From: a virus
Length of the DNA stretch: 20,089 nt
IMG/VR virus record: IMGVR_UViG_3300027467_000592
Span: 1 to 20,089 of that record
Direction: 5' to 3' (one strand)
Shown here: piece by piece, positions 13,484 through 20,089 of the stretch
Numbering within the stretch: the first letter of the stretch is position 1
Layout of the letters: every line of letters starts with the position of its first letter
Notes under the pieces: generated by a model
What the model was told of the DNA's origin: nothing
The model's input: the letters and a program-made list of their open reading frames with translations, nothing else
The model's database searches: none
Position numbers and translations under genes: made by a program

Positions 13484-13498
13484 GAGAGGACAGACGAC

Positions 13499-14122
13499 AT
13501 GGCAATCACGGCGACCGAGGAGGGTCGGCACCTGGTGCTGACCCTGGGCGACGGCCAGAAGATCAGGATCAAGCCGGTGCCGGCGGCGAAGGGTGCGGAG
13601 CTGGCGGCGCAGTGGCTGAACATCACCTTCGGCCGGTTCCCGACGATCGAGGAGCTGGGCGAGGCGGGGCGCGAGTTCTCGCGCGGTGCGCTCTCCGGCG
13701 AGCACGAGGAGATCCTGGCTGAGCTGCGGGCGGCGGAGCTCGCGGAGGTCGTGAACGCGGCGTTCTACTGGAACGTGCAGGGCGGCGGCCTGAACCTGGT
13801 GCAGCGCATGCTCCAGGACGGCCACCCAAAAGGCGCGCAGCGGGAGCTGCTGGAGAGCATGGGACTCTGGGAGAACTTCGAGGCGGCGCAGGAGGCGGTG
13901 CGATCCGCCTTGCGCGGACAACTGCGGAACTTGCCCAGTGGGGAGTCGGAGAGCCCGATCCCGTCACCGGCCGCTACCCCCGATACGACCTCCCCGACTG
14001 GTATCGAGCCGAGCAGCGCCGGCAGCTCCGAGAGTTCGGACAGCGCGCCCACGGTGGCAAAGCTGCCCGCCGCGAAGCGGAGCATCCGGCAGAACGTCGG
14101 GAGGTCGAGCGCTTCACGATGA
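13499..14122 (+). CDS. Tail assembly chaperone G
   Basis: 207 aa in the zero frame. ATG at 13499 follows AGAGGA at 13485-13490. Lambda gpG-like chaperones coat the tape measure and recruit tube subunits, and are absent from the mature virion. The N-terminal beta segment (RHLVLTLGDGQKIRIKPVPA) is followed by helical LAAQWLNITFGRFPTIEELG, LAELRAAELAEVVNAAFYW and LVQRMLQDGHPK. The last 75 residues are Ser/Pro/Thr-rich and probably disordered. At codons 110-111 the gene contains the slippery CCA AAA pair; every other Lys codon in this gene is AAG. Its stop overlaps an ATG in the -1 frame (ATGA at 14119-14122). Confidence 0.85.
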   Translation: MAITATEEGRHLVLTLGDGQKIRIKPVPAAKGAELAAQWLNITFGRFPTIEELGEAGREFSRGALSGEHEEILAELRAAELAEVVNAAFYWNVQGGGLNLVQRMLQDGHPKGAQRELLESMGLWENFEAAQEAVRSALRGQLRNLPSGESESPIPSPAATPDTTSPTGIEPSSAGSSESSDSAPTVAKLPAAKRSIRQNVGRSSASR

Positions 14123-14379
14123 GCGAGCTGATCCGGGCAGGACTGGAGACCTGGGACCGTTCCACGGCCCCGGACCTCCACCAGTTCTTCGGCCTGGACG
14201 ACGAGCGCCCGAGTTTCTGGCGGCGGCCTTGGCGGTCGCTGGTGGGCCGGATGGTGGCGCTGCTGGATGTCGAGGGGTCCCGACTCTCTGCGGAGATGAC
14301 CCGACGGCAGGAGGCGAAGAAGAAGGCAGAGGAGGCACGGGCGAGCGAGGCCGAGCCGGGCGCACGGGCGCTCGGTTAG
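13499..14379 (+). CDS. Tail assembly chaperone GT (-1 ribosomal frameshift product)
   Basis: A -1 shift at C_CCA_AAA (13825-13831) joins codons 1-111 of G to the -1 frame, read from 13831, which is open to the TAG at 14377-14379 and gives about 293 aa. The frame is stop-free across the whole overlap. After a Gly/Ala-rich stretch it reads like a protein: TTAELAQWGVGEPDP, RYPRYDLPDWYRAEQRRQLR, DLHQFFGLDDERPSFWRRP, then the TRRQEAKKKAEEARA coiled coil. G/GT pairs made this way are near-universal in siphoviruses just before the tape measure, and the T part is thought to contact tail tube subunits. The exact slip site is inferred from the heptamer, not proven. Confidence 0.8.
13825..13850 (+). promoter_or_regulatory. 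-1 programmed frameshift signal (slippery heptamer plus hairpin)
   Basis: CCCAAAA at 13825-13831 is in the correct phase (C CCA AAA) for a canonical X XXY YYZ slip. Five bases later GCAGC-GGGA-GCTGC (13837-13850) forms a 5-bp stem with a GGGA tetraloop, a suitable spacing for a stimulator. The homopolymeric A run is exceptional in this GC-rich gene. Confidence 0.82.
14119..14379 (+). CDS. T part of the tail chaperone (C-terminal frame; possible independent start)
   Basis: This is the distal part of the -1 frame, 86 aa from an ATG that overlaps the G stop (ATGA). It contains MSELIRAGLETWDRS, LHQFFGLDDERPSFWRRPWR, a hydrophobic GRMVALLDVEG and a charged C-terminal helix (RRQEAKKKAEEARASEAEPG). 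It is mainly expected as part of the frameshifted GT fusion, but the ATGA overlap would also allow separate coupled translation. No own ribosome binding site is seen. Confidence 0.6.
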   Translation: MSELIRAGLETWDRSTAPDLHQFFGLDDERPSFWRRPWRSLVGRMVALLDVEGSRLSAEMTRRQEAKKKAEEARASEAEPGARALG

Positions 14380-14401
14380 ACGACAGGGAAGGGAGCGGCC
14401 G

Positions 14402-17400
14402 GTGGGCGGTTTCGACGTTGGCGAGCTTGTCGCCAGCATTCGGCTTGACGGCATCGACGCCTACAACCGTGGCCTCGATCAGGCGGAGCAGCGGCTGCGC
14501 TCGACCGACGTGCAGTCGGAGCGGACGAGTTCGCGCCTGAACTCGATGATGACGGGCGCGGCTGCGCTCACCACGGCCGCGACGGTCGCCCTCGGCGCCT
14601 ACATCGCCGGCCTGGCCCGGGTGGGCCTGGAGTACAACCAGCTGCAGCAGACGTCGAGGGCGGCACTGAACGCGATTCTCGGGTCAACCGAGGCCGTGAA
14701 CGAGCAGATGGCGCAGCTCGATGCGTTCGCGGCGACCTCGCCGTTTGCGAAGTCGGTGTTCATCACCGCGCAGCAGCAGATGCTGGGCTTCGGCATCGAG
14801 GCGCGGAAGGTGATCCCGTACCTCGACGCGATCCAGAACACGACGGCGGCGATCGGCGGCAACAACCAGACGGTCGCCGAGCTGACGTTCATCATGGCCC
14901 AGATCTCGGCGGCGGGGAAGATCACCGGGCAGGACCTGATCCAGTTCGGGCAGCGCGGTGTCAACGCGGCCGAGCTGATCGGCTCTCAGATGGGAAAGAC
15001 CGGCGCCCAGATTCGTGCGGACATCACCGCTGGCGCACTCGATGCGAACGATGCGCTCGACGCGCTCGCGGCCGCGATGCAGGAGCGGTACGGCGCGGCA
15101 GCCGAGAACGTGAAGAACACGATCGTGGGCGCGACGGACCGGATCAAGGCCGCGTCGCGCGACATCGGCGCGCTGCTCGCGGCACCGTTCGTGGACCCGC
15201 AGGGCGGCGGCTACTTCGTGACCTGGGGCAACCAGGTCGCGGACAACCTGCGGCAGCTCCAGCGGCTCACGGGGCCGATCGTGGAGGCGCTGGAGCGTCG
15301 GGCGCTTCCGGCGATCGTCGGCATTACGCGGGGTCTGGACTCGATGCGGGTGCAGCTGAACGCGGTGTCGGTGGACGACCTCGAGCGGGGTTTCTCTCGC
15401 CTCGCCGAGCATGCGCCAGCGGTCGGTGCGCTCGCGGGTGCGGTGTTCGGGCTGTCCACGAACATGCTGAACAGCATCCCGGTGATCGGGACCTTCGCTC
15501 GAGTGTTCGCGCCGATCCCGACGGCGCTCGCGGCGGCGGCGCTCGCGTCTCCGGAGCTGCGGGACGCACTCGGGGGACTCCTGGAGGAGTTGCGGCCGCT
15601 GCTGACGATCGTGGGGCGTGTGGCGGCCCTGTTCTCGGACGGGCTGAACGTGGCGATCCCGATCGCGACTGGGGTGGTGCGCGCGCTCGCGGTCGTGGTG
15701 GGGCCGATTGTGGACTTGCTGACGGCGATCCCTGCCCCGGTGCTCGCTGCCGTCGCGGCGTTCGTCGGGATGAACCGTGTCGCGCCGCAGGTCCTGGGTT
15801 TCTTCCGCGATGCGCGGTTCGCGGTCACGCACTTCCTCGGCCAGATGGGGCTGCTCCAGGGGCAGACGGCGATGGTCGGTGCCTCGCTCGCGACGGGGGC
15901 GACCCAGGCCGGTCTGTTCTCGCGTGCGGTGTCGGCGGCTGGCAACGCGCTGAAGGCCGCGTTCGTGTCGAACCCGGTGGGGCTGATCGTGACGGCGCTG
16001 GCGACGGCGGTGGGGCTGCTCACCTGGGCGTTCACGGCGAACGCGGAGGCCGCGCGGGAGCAGCAGGAGCGGGTGGATGCGCTCAAGGGGACTCTGACCG
16101 AGACGTCGGGCGAGGTCACCCGGGCGACGCAGAAGATGGTCACCGATGCGCTGCGGCCCGCGGCGGAGGGGTTCGCGCTGATCGGTTCCTCGGCGGAGGC
16201 GGCCGGGCAGGCTGTCACGGGTTCGGCGCGGCAGCAGGCGGCGCTCCTCGAGGCGATTCGGCTCCGGGCGCAGGACCTGGGCGACGCATACCGGGCGCAG
16301 GCCGAGGCGGCGGGCGGAGCGACGAAGCTGAGCGGCGACGTTACGCGGGCGTACTACGCGGAGTCCGAGGCGCTGCGGCAGGCGCGGGATGCGGTGATCG
16401 AGCAGGCGGAGGCGATCAATGCGGCGCGGGAGCAGCGGCGCGCGGAGATCGAGATGGTGCGCGAGTACCAGAGGAGCTTGGACGATGCTGCGCGGTCGAA
16501 TGCTCGGCTGAACGAGTCGGTGGAGATCGCGCGCGATGCCTACGAGGATGCGGGGTCGCGGCTCCGGGCGCTGAACCAGGCGCTGGACGAGCTCTCGGGC
16601 GGGTCGAGGTCGGCGGCGCAGGCCGAGCGCGACCTGAATGAGCAGACGGATCGGCTCGCGGCGGCGTTCTCGGAGACCGACAGCAAGGGGCGGAACCTCG
16701 CGCGCAGGCTGGTCGATGCGTCGGGCGCGATCGATACCACGTCGGTCGCGGGCCGGCGCATGTTCGACACGGTGGATGGTCTGAACACTCAGATGCAGCA
16801 GGCGCTGATCGAGGCTGACCGGCTCGCGAAGGCGAACGGTGAGGTCGGGCTGAGCTTCGAGGAGGCGAACGCGGTGGCGGCCCCGTACATCGACTCGCTG
16901 CGTGAGGTTGGCCGGGAGGCGGGCCTGTCCGACGAGCAGATTGAGGGCATGATCGGGAAGATGCTGGCGGTGCCGACCACGGTGTCGTTCCTGCTTACGG
17001 ACAACGGGTCGATCTCGGAGAACGACCAGGCGCTGCTGTCGATCGTGAACCAGCTGCAGACGATCCCGACGGGCACGATCCGGCTGCAGAACCAGTCGCC
17101 GGAGGTCCTGGAGGCGCTGCGGGAGCTGGGGTTCACTGTCGAGGAGCTGCCTGAGGGTGAGGTCGAGATCACGTCGAACGACGAGGCGATCGGCGCGGCG
17201 CTCGACATCCTCTCGAAGAAGATCGAGGAGCTGCCGCCCGGGGTGGTCGAGGTCGAGACTGACGGGGTGCCGGAGGCTGAGCGGGAGCTGAACCATCTGG
17301 CTCGGGATCGGGTGGCGGTGATCCGCACACGGGTGGAGCAGGCGAACGGCGGAGTCGTGGTGCCGCGCGCGGATGGTGGCATTCACTCGGTCGGGCGGGT

Positions 17401-17740
17401 GGTGCCGGCGGCGAGCGGGCGCCTGCGGGAGCCGCAGATCGTGCCTGGCGGGTCGAACATCCTCTGGGGTGAGCCGGAGACGTTCGAGGAGGCGTACATC
17501 TCGCGGAAGCCGGCGGCGCGCGCCAGGAACGAGGCGATCCTCGATCGGGTGGCGGGCTGGTTCGGTGGCGAGTACCTGCCCGAGGGTGAGGCGGGGCGGG
17601 CGTCGATGTTCCGCGGTGGCGACACGTTCCAGGCGACGTTCCAGCTGGCCCCGGTGCCGGGGCTATCGCCGGAAGCTCAGGCGCTCCGCGCGGCGGACGC
17701 GCTTATGGTCAAGACGGCAGCGAGGAGGCGACGTGGCTGA
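14402..17740 (+). CDS. Tape measure protein
   Basis: 1112 aa from GTG at 14402, with GGGAAGGGAG at 14386-14395 upstream. It sets tail length and is ejected with DNA. N-terminal features match the tape measure N domain: residues 1-45 (GELVASIRLDGIDAYNRGLD), a hydrophobic segment 52-76, then SPFAKSVFITAQQQMLGFGI (about 113-132) and KITGQDLIQFGQRGVNAAEL (about 178-197). Further hydrophobic stretches lie near 424-457 and 523-545 (VGLIVTALATAVGLLTWAF), and long coiled-coil helices span about 550-780. The C-terminus carries VVPRADGGIHSVG and the actinophage-type ILWGEPETFEEAYISRKP ending. At 0.15 nm per residue the tail would be about 165 nm. The stop overlaps the next gene's start region by eight bases. 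Confidence 0.95.
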   Translation: MGGFDVGELVASIRLDGIDAYNRGLDQAEQRLRSTDVQSERTSSRLNSMMTGAAALTTAATVALGAYIAGLARVGLEYNQLQQTSRAALNAILGSTEAVNEQMAQLDAFAATSPFAKSVFITAQQQMLGFGIEARKVIPYLDAIQNTTAAIGGNNQTVAELTFIMAQISAAGKITGQDLIQFGQRGVNAAELIGSQMGKTGAQIRADITAGALDANDALDALAAAMQERYGAAAENVKNTIVGATDRIKAASRDIGALLAAPFVDPQGGGYFVTWGNQVADNLRQLQRLTGPIVEALERRALPAIVGITRGLDSMRVQLNAVSVDDLERGFSRLAEHAPAVGALAGAVFGLSTNMLNSIPVIGTFARVFAPIPTALAAAALASPELRDALGGLLEELRPLLTIVGRVAALFSDGLNVAIPIATGVVRALAVVVGPIVDLLTAIPAPVLAAVAAFVGMNRVAPQVLGFFRDARFAVTHFLGQMGLLQGQTAMVGASLATGATQAGLFSRAVSAAGNALKAAFVSNPVGLIVTALATAVGLLTWAFTANAEAAREQQERVDALKGTLTETSGEVTRATQKMVTDALRPAAEGFALIGSSAEAAGQAVTGSARQQAALLEAIRLRAQDLGDAYRAQAEAAGGATKLSGDVTRAYYAESEALRQARDAVIEQAEAINAAREQRRAEIEMVREYQRSLDDAARSNARLNESVEIARDAYEDAGSRLRALNQALDELSGGSRSAAQAERDLNEQTDRLAAAFSETDSKGRNLARRLVDASGAIDTTSVAGRRMFDTVDGLNTQMQQALIEADRLAKANGEVGLSFEEANAVAAPYIDSLREVGREAGLSDEQIEGMIGKMLAVPTTVSFLLTDNGSISENDQALLSIVNQLQTIPTGTIRLQNQSPEVLEALRELGFTVEELPEGEVEITSNDEAIGAALDILSKKIEELPPGVVEVETDGVPEAERELNHLARDRVAVIRTRVEQANGGVVVPRADGGIHSVGRVVPAASGRLREPQIVPGGSNILWGEPETFEEAYISRKPAARARNEAILDRVAGWFGGEYLPEGEAGRASMFRGGDTFQATFQLAPVPGLSPEAQALRAADALMVKTAARRRRG

Positions 17741-18614
17741 GGTGGAGTTCAGGATCGAGCCGGTGCAGGGCAACGCTCTGCCGCTGGGCACCGATCTCGG
17801 GGTGCCGGGGCGGTGGCGGATGCTCTCGCCGAGCATCGGGCTGGGGTCGCCTGCGGAGGACCCGCAGACGGCGCGCTCGCCGATCGCGGGGTCGCGGTTC
17901 CTCGGCTCGCGCACGGTCGAGCGCGCGCTGATCCTGCGGCTGGAGTGCAATGGCTCCTCGAGGTCGGACACGGAGGCGGCGATCCGGTCGCTGGATCGTG
18001 CGCTGCATCCGGTGGGGCAGTCGATGCCTCGCCTGGTGGCGCGGTACACGTCAGGGGCTGAGTGGGAGCTGCCGTTCACCTACGAGTCGGGGCTGGAGGA
18101 GGCGTACCAGGCGTGGGGTGATCGGACGGCGGAGTTCACGGTGGCGCTGCTGTGTCCGCAGCCGTTCTGGGTGTCGCGCTCTTCGGTGCCGATCGGGCCG
18201 GTTGCGCCGCCGGAGGAGTCGGACCCGCTGCTGCCGCCGCTGATCGAGCTGAACGTGTCGAGCTCGACCGTGCTGGGGTCGGTGCAGGTCACGAACCCCG
18301 GGGACGTCCCGGTGGATGTCGCGTGGACGATCACGGGGCCGGGTGGCCCGACGCAGATCATGATCGGCGGCCGCGGGTGGCGGCTGAACACGGTGCTGGG
18401 TGTCGGTGACGTGGTGCGCGTCGAGCGGCAGCTCGGCCGCTGGGTCGTGCTCGATCAGGATGGTGAGAGTCTGCGGGCGGATATGGACCCGGCCCCGAAG
18501 TTCCCGCAGCTGCCGCCGGGCACATCGACGGTGCTGATCGAGATGGCGGACGGTGTGGCTGGGCAGTCGTCGGTGGCGGGCGCGTTCAACCCGCGCAGGC
18601 GGGTGGTGTTCTGA
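17733..18614 (+). CDS. Distal tail (Dit-like) minor tail protein
   Basis: 293 aa. I choose GTG at 17733, preceded by GAGGAGG at about 17722-17728 and overlapping the tape measure stop by eight bases; a much longer frame upstream lies over the tape measure gene. The N-terminal half (RWRMLSPSIGLGSP, ERALILRLECNG, AIRSLDRALHPVGQSMPRLV, FTVALLCPQPFW) has the pattern of Sipho_tail/Dit proteins, a hub joining tube and tip. The second half (VQVTNPGDVPVDVAWTITGP and GVGDVVRVERQLGRWVV) is the galectin-like C-domain pattern ('N.Gd.pv.p...i.G'). It ends one base into the next ATG (TGATG). Confidence 0.88.
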   Translation: MAEVEFRIEPVQGNALPLGTDLGVPGRWRMLSPSIGLGSPAEDPQTARSPIAGSRFLGSRTVERALILRLECNGSSRSDTEAAIRSLDRALHPVGQSMPRLVARYTSGAEWELPFTYESGLEEAYQAWGDRTAEFTVALLCPQPFWVSRSSVPIGPVAPPEESDPLLPPLIELNVSSSTVLGSVQVTNPGDVPVDVAWTITGPGGPTQIMIGGRGWRLNTVLGVGDVVRVERQLGRWVVLDQDGESLRADMDPAPKFPQLPPGTSTVLIEMADGVAGQSSVAGAFNPRRRVVF

Positions 18615-20089
18615 TGCAGATAGAGGACATTTCGGTCGAGATCCGCGATCGCGACATGCTGCGGCAGCACACGCTGCCGGAGCAGGACTTGGTGGGCGCG
18701 GTGTTCACGCGCGTCGGCAACGGGGTCGGGGCGTGGCGGCTGGTGCTGCCCGCGACGATCGAGGAGGCGCCGGGGCGGGTGGTGCCGTATCCGCCGGCGG
18801 AGGCGCTGCGGCAGCCTGGCGCGGGCATCATCGTGACGATCGGTGATGCTGTGTTCGTGTCGGGGCCGCTGGAGGCTCCGCTGCTGGAGTACACGGATGA
18901 GCATCCGCGCGGGCAGTGGACGTTCGAGGGGCCCACGGACGAGGCGTTCGTTGAGGACCCGGTGGCGTTCCCCGACCCGTCGGAGGCTGACCCGGGCGCG
19001 CAGTCGCGGTCGAATGACGTGCAGGCCGGGCCGGCCGAGTCGTTGCTGAAGTACTACGTCCGGGCGAACGTTGGCGAGGATGCGGTGCCGGAGCGGGCGT
19101 GCCCGTTCCCGCTGGTGTGTGAGGCGGACACGGCGCTGGGGCCGACGGTGGAGCGGTCGCCGCGGTTCACGAACCTGCTGGCGGTGCTCCAGTCGATCGC
19201 GGCCGAGTCGGGCTGGGCGTTCGACGTGGTGCAGCAGCGTGACCCGGTGGACGGGGAGCGGCTGGTGTTCCGCACGCGGCAGCCGCGCGATCTGCGCCTC
19301 GAGCTGGAGTTCGACACTGAGGCAGGGAACCTGGACGAGGGGTCGACGCTGGTGTCGCCGCCGATGGTGACGCGGGTGATCGTCGGTGGGCAGGGTGAGG
19401 GCACTGAGCGGCAGCTGCTCCAGGTGACGACGCTGGAGAGCGAGTCCGAGGAGGAGCTGTGGATGCGGCGGCGTGAGCTGTTCCTCGATCAGCGGCAGAC
19501 GGACTCGGAGGACGAACTGATCGGCGCGGCCAAGGCTGAGCTGGTGGAGGCGCTGCAGCTGCGGTACGGGATCAAGCTGGTGCTGCCGGCGGCGCTGGAG
19601 TACTCGGAGTTCGACGTCATGGATCAGGTGCGGGTGGTGCTCGGTGCGGAGCCGGTGGACACCTACATCGCGACGAAGACGGTGACGGTCACGACGGACG
19701 GTGTGCGCCTGTCTGCGACGGTGGGGAACCCGCAGGATGATGATGTGCAGGCGGCGGCGATTCGTGGCCTCCAGCGGGTGCAGGAGCGGCTGAGCGCGCT
19801 GGAGACGGCGGATGCAAACCCGGAACTGCAGCAGCTCCGGGAGGACGTAGAGGAGTTGCAGCAGGGCTACCGGCTGCTAGCGGTCGTCGCCTATACGTCC
19901 TCGGGTGTCTTTGAGAAGGCAGACTACCCCGGCATGGTGGCGGCGCGGTTCAGGATGGTCGGCGGCGGCGGCGGCGGCAGCACGACCACTACGACCTCGC
20001 GCGGTCGCGGTGGTGGTGGCGCAGGGGGATACGCTGAGAAGTTAGTGCTGGAGGCCGACCTCAGCGCGACTGAGACGATCACTGTCGGG
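18614..20089 (+). CDS. Gp37-like baseplate/tail-tip protein with glycine-rich tip domain (3' end outside window)
   Basis: ATG at 18614 overlaps the Dit stop (TGATG). The frame stays open for 492 codons to the window end, so the gene is partial. Residues 1-110 form the first beta domain (IEDISVEIRDRDMLRQHTLP). Residues 140-365 include LLKYYVRANVG, RFTNLLAVLQSIAAESGWAF, VTRVIVGGQGEG, a long helix (EEELWMRRRELFLDQRQT) and YSEFDVMDQVRVVLG, the layout of ReqiPepy6 Gp37-like proteins of actinophages, which sit at the tail tip after Dit. A coiled coil (about 372-423) follows, then YTSSGVFEKADYPGM and a Gly-rich stretch (GGGGGG at 450-455, SRGRGGGGAGGYAEK), typical of tail-tip glycine-rich receptor-contact domains. 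Codon choice loosens in this last part, with CTA, TAT, TTT and a TTA at 20042-20044. Confidence 0.85.
   Translation, partial: MQIEDISVEIRDRDMLRQHTLPEQDLVGAVFTRVGNGVGAWRLVLPATIEEAPGRVVPYPPAEALRQPGAGIIVTIGDAVFVSGPLEAPLLEYTDEHPRGQWTFEGPTDEAFVEDPVAFPDPSEADPGAQSRSNDVQAGPAESLLKYYVRANVGEDAVPERACPFPLVCEADTALGPTVERSPRFTNLLAVLQSIAAESGWAFDVVQQRDPVDGERLVFRTRQPRDLRLELEFDTEAGNLDEGSTLVSPPMVTRVIVGGQGEGTERQLLQVTTLESESEEELWMRRRELFLDQRQTDSEDELIGAAKAELVEALQLRYGIKLVLPAALEYSEFDVMDQVRVVLGAEPVDTYIATKTVTVTTDGVRLSATVGNPQDDDVQAAAIRGLQRVQERLSALETADANPELQQLREDVEELQQGYRLLAVVAYTSSGVFEKADYPGMVAARFRMVGGGGGGSTTTTTSRGRGGGGAGGYAEKLVLEADLSATETITVG

Noticed and set aside
14684-17386. 900-codon open frame on the minus strand
   Set aside because: Lies entirely antisense to the tape measure gene, is Arg/His/Leu-rich, and lacks domains.
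17373-17732. N-terminal extension of the Dit-like protein
   Set aside because: Overlaps the end of the tape measure gene, is Arg/Ser-rich shadow sequence, and a GAGGAGG ribosome binding site points to GTG 17733.
1-20089. tRNA genes, CRISPR arrays, insertion sequences, integrase or attachment sites
   Set aside because: No cloverleaf, regularly spaced repeat array, transposase or integrase motif was recognised while reading both strands; the only repeats are the short ones listed.

Overview
The window is very GC-rich and holds the packaging, head and proximal tail module of a siphovirus-type phage or prophage. The strongly G/C-ending codons, the actinophage-like terminase, portal and capsid proteins, and a ReqiPepy6-Gp37-like baseplate protein point to a high-GC actinobacterial host (a Microbacterium-type host is plausible but not proven). 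Nothing here (integrase, att site, host gene) tells phage from prophage. Every supported gene is on the + strand; the many long antisense ORFs are GC-bias shadows.

Layout. 1-1217: a translationally coupled string of small genes of unknown function (ATGA overlaps at 494, 1030 and 1116). Three carry Cys/His clusters and one very short ORF looks broken by a one-base deletion. 1218-1360: a non-coding stretch with a 14-bp inverted repeat and a 13-bp direct repeat, where base composition switches from C-rich to G-rich. 1361-3345: terminase small and large subunits. 3342-3775: two small unknown genes. 3789-4736: an M15 peptidase endolysin with two peptidoglycan-binding domains. 4737-4901: hairpins and a TACAAT box. 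4902-7925: portal and MuF-like minor capsid protein. 7926-8050: a TATACT box and leader hairpin. 8051-9891: scaffold and P22-like major capsid protein, followed by a strong hairpin terminator. 9986-10927: a Stealth-type glycosyl/phosphosugar transferase. 10967-12801: a small acidic protein, then head-tail adaptor, stopper, HK97-gp10-like and tail terminator proteins. 12900-13394: major tail tube protein, again closed by a strong hairpin. 13499-14379: tail assembly chaperones G and GT, joined by a -1 frameshift at C_CCA_AAA. 14402-17740: tape measure. 17733-18614: distal tail protein. 18614-end: Gp37-like baseplate protein running off the window and carrying a glycine-rich tip domain.

How it works together. 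Terminase pumps DNA through the portal into a prohead built from scaffold and coat. Adaptor, stopper, gp10-like and tail terminator proteins join the head to a tail tube built on the tape measure with the chaperones' help. Distal tail and Gp37-like proteins form the tip. Hairpins directly after the two most abundant structural genes (coat and tube) and promoter-like boxes before portal and scaffold suggest stoichiometry is set by partial termination and internal initiation. The most interesting points are the Stealth-type transferase inserted right behind the capsid gene (possible virion glycosylation) with its extra C-terminal module, the well-formed frameshift signal, the disrupted very short gene, and the composition switch with repeats before the terminase.
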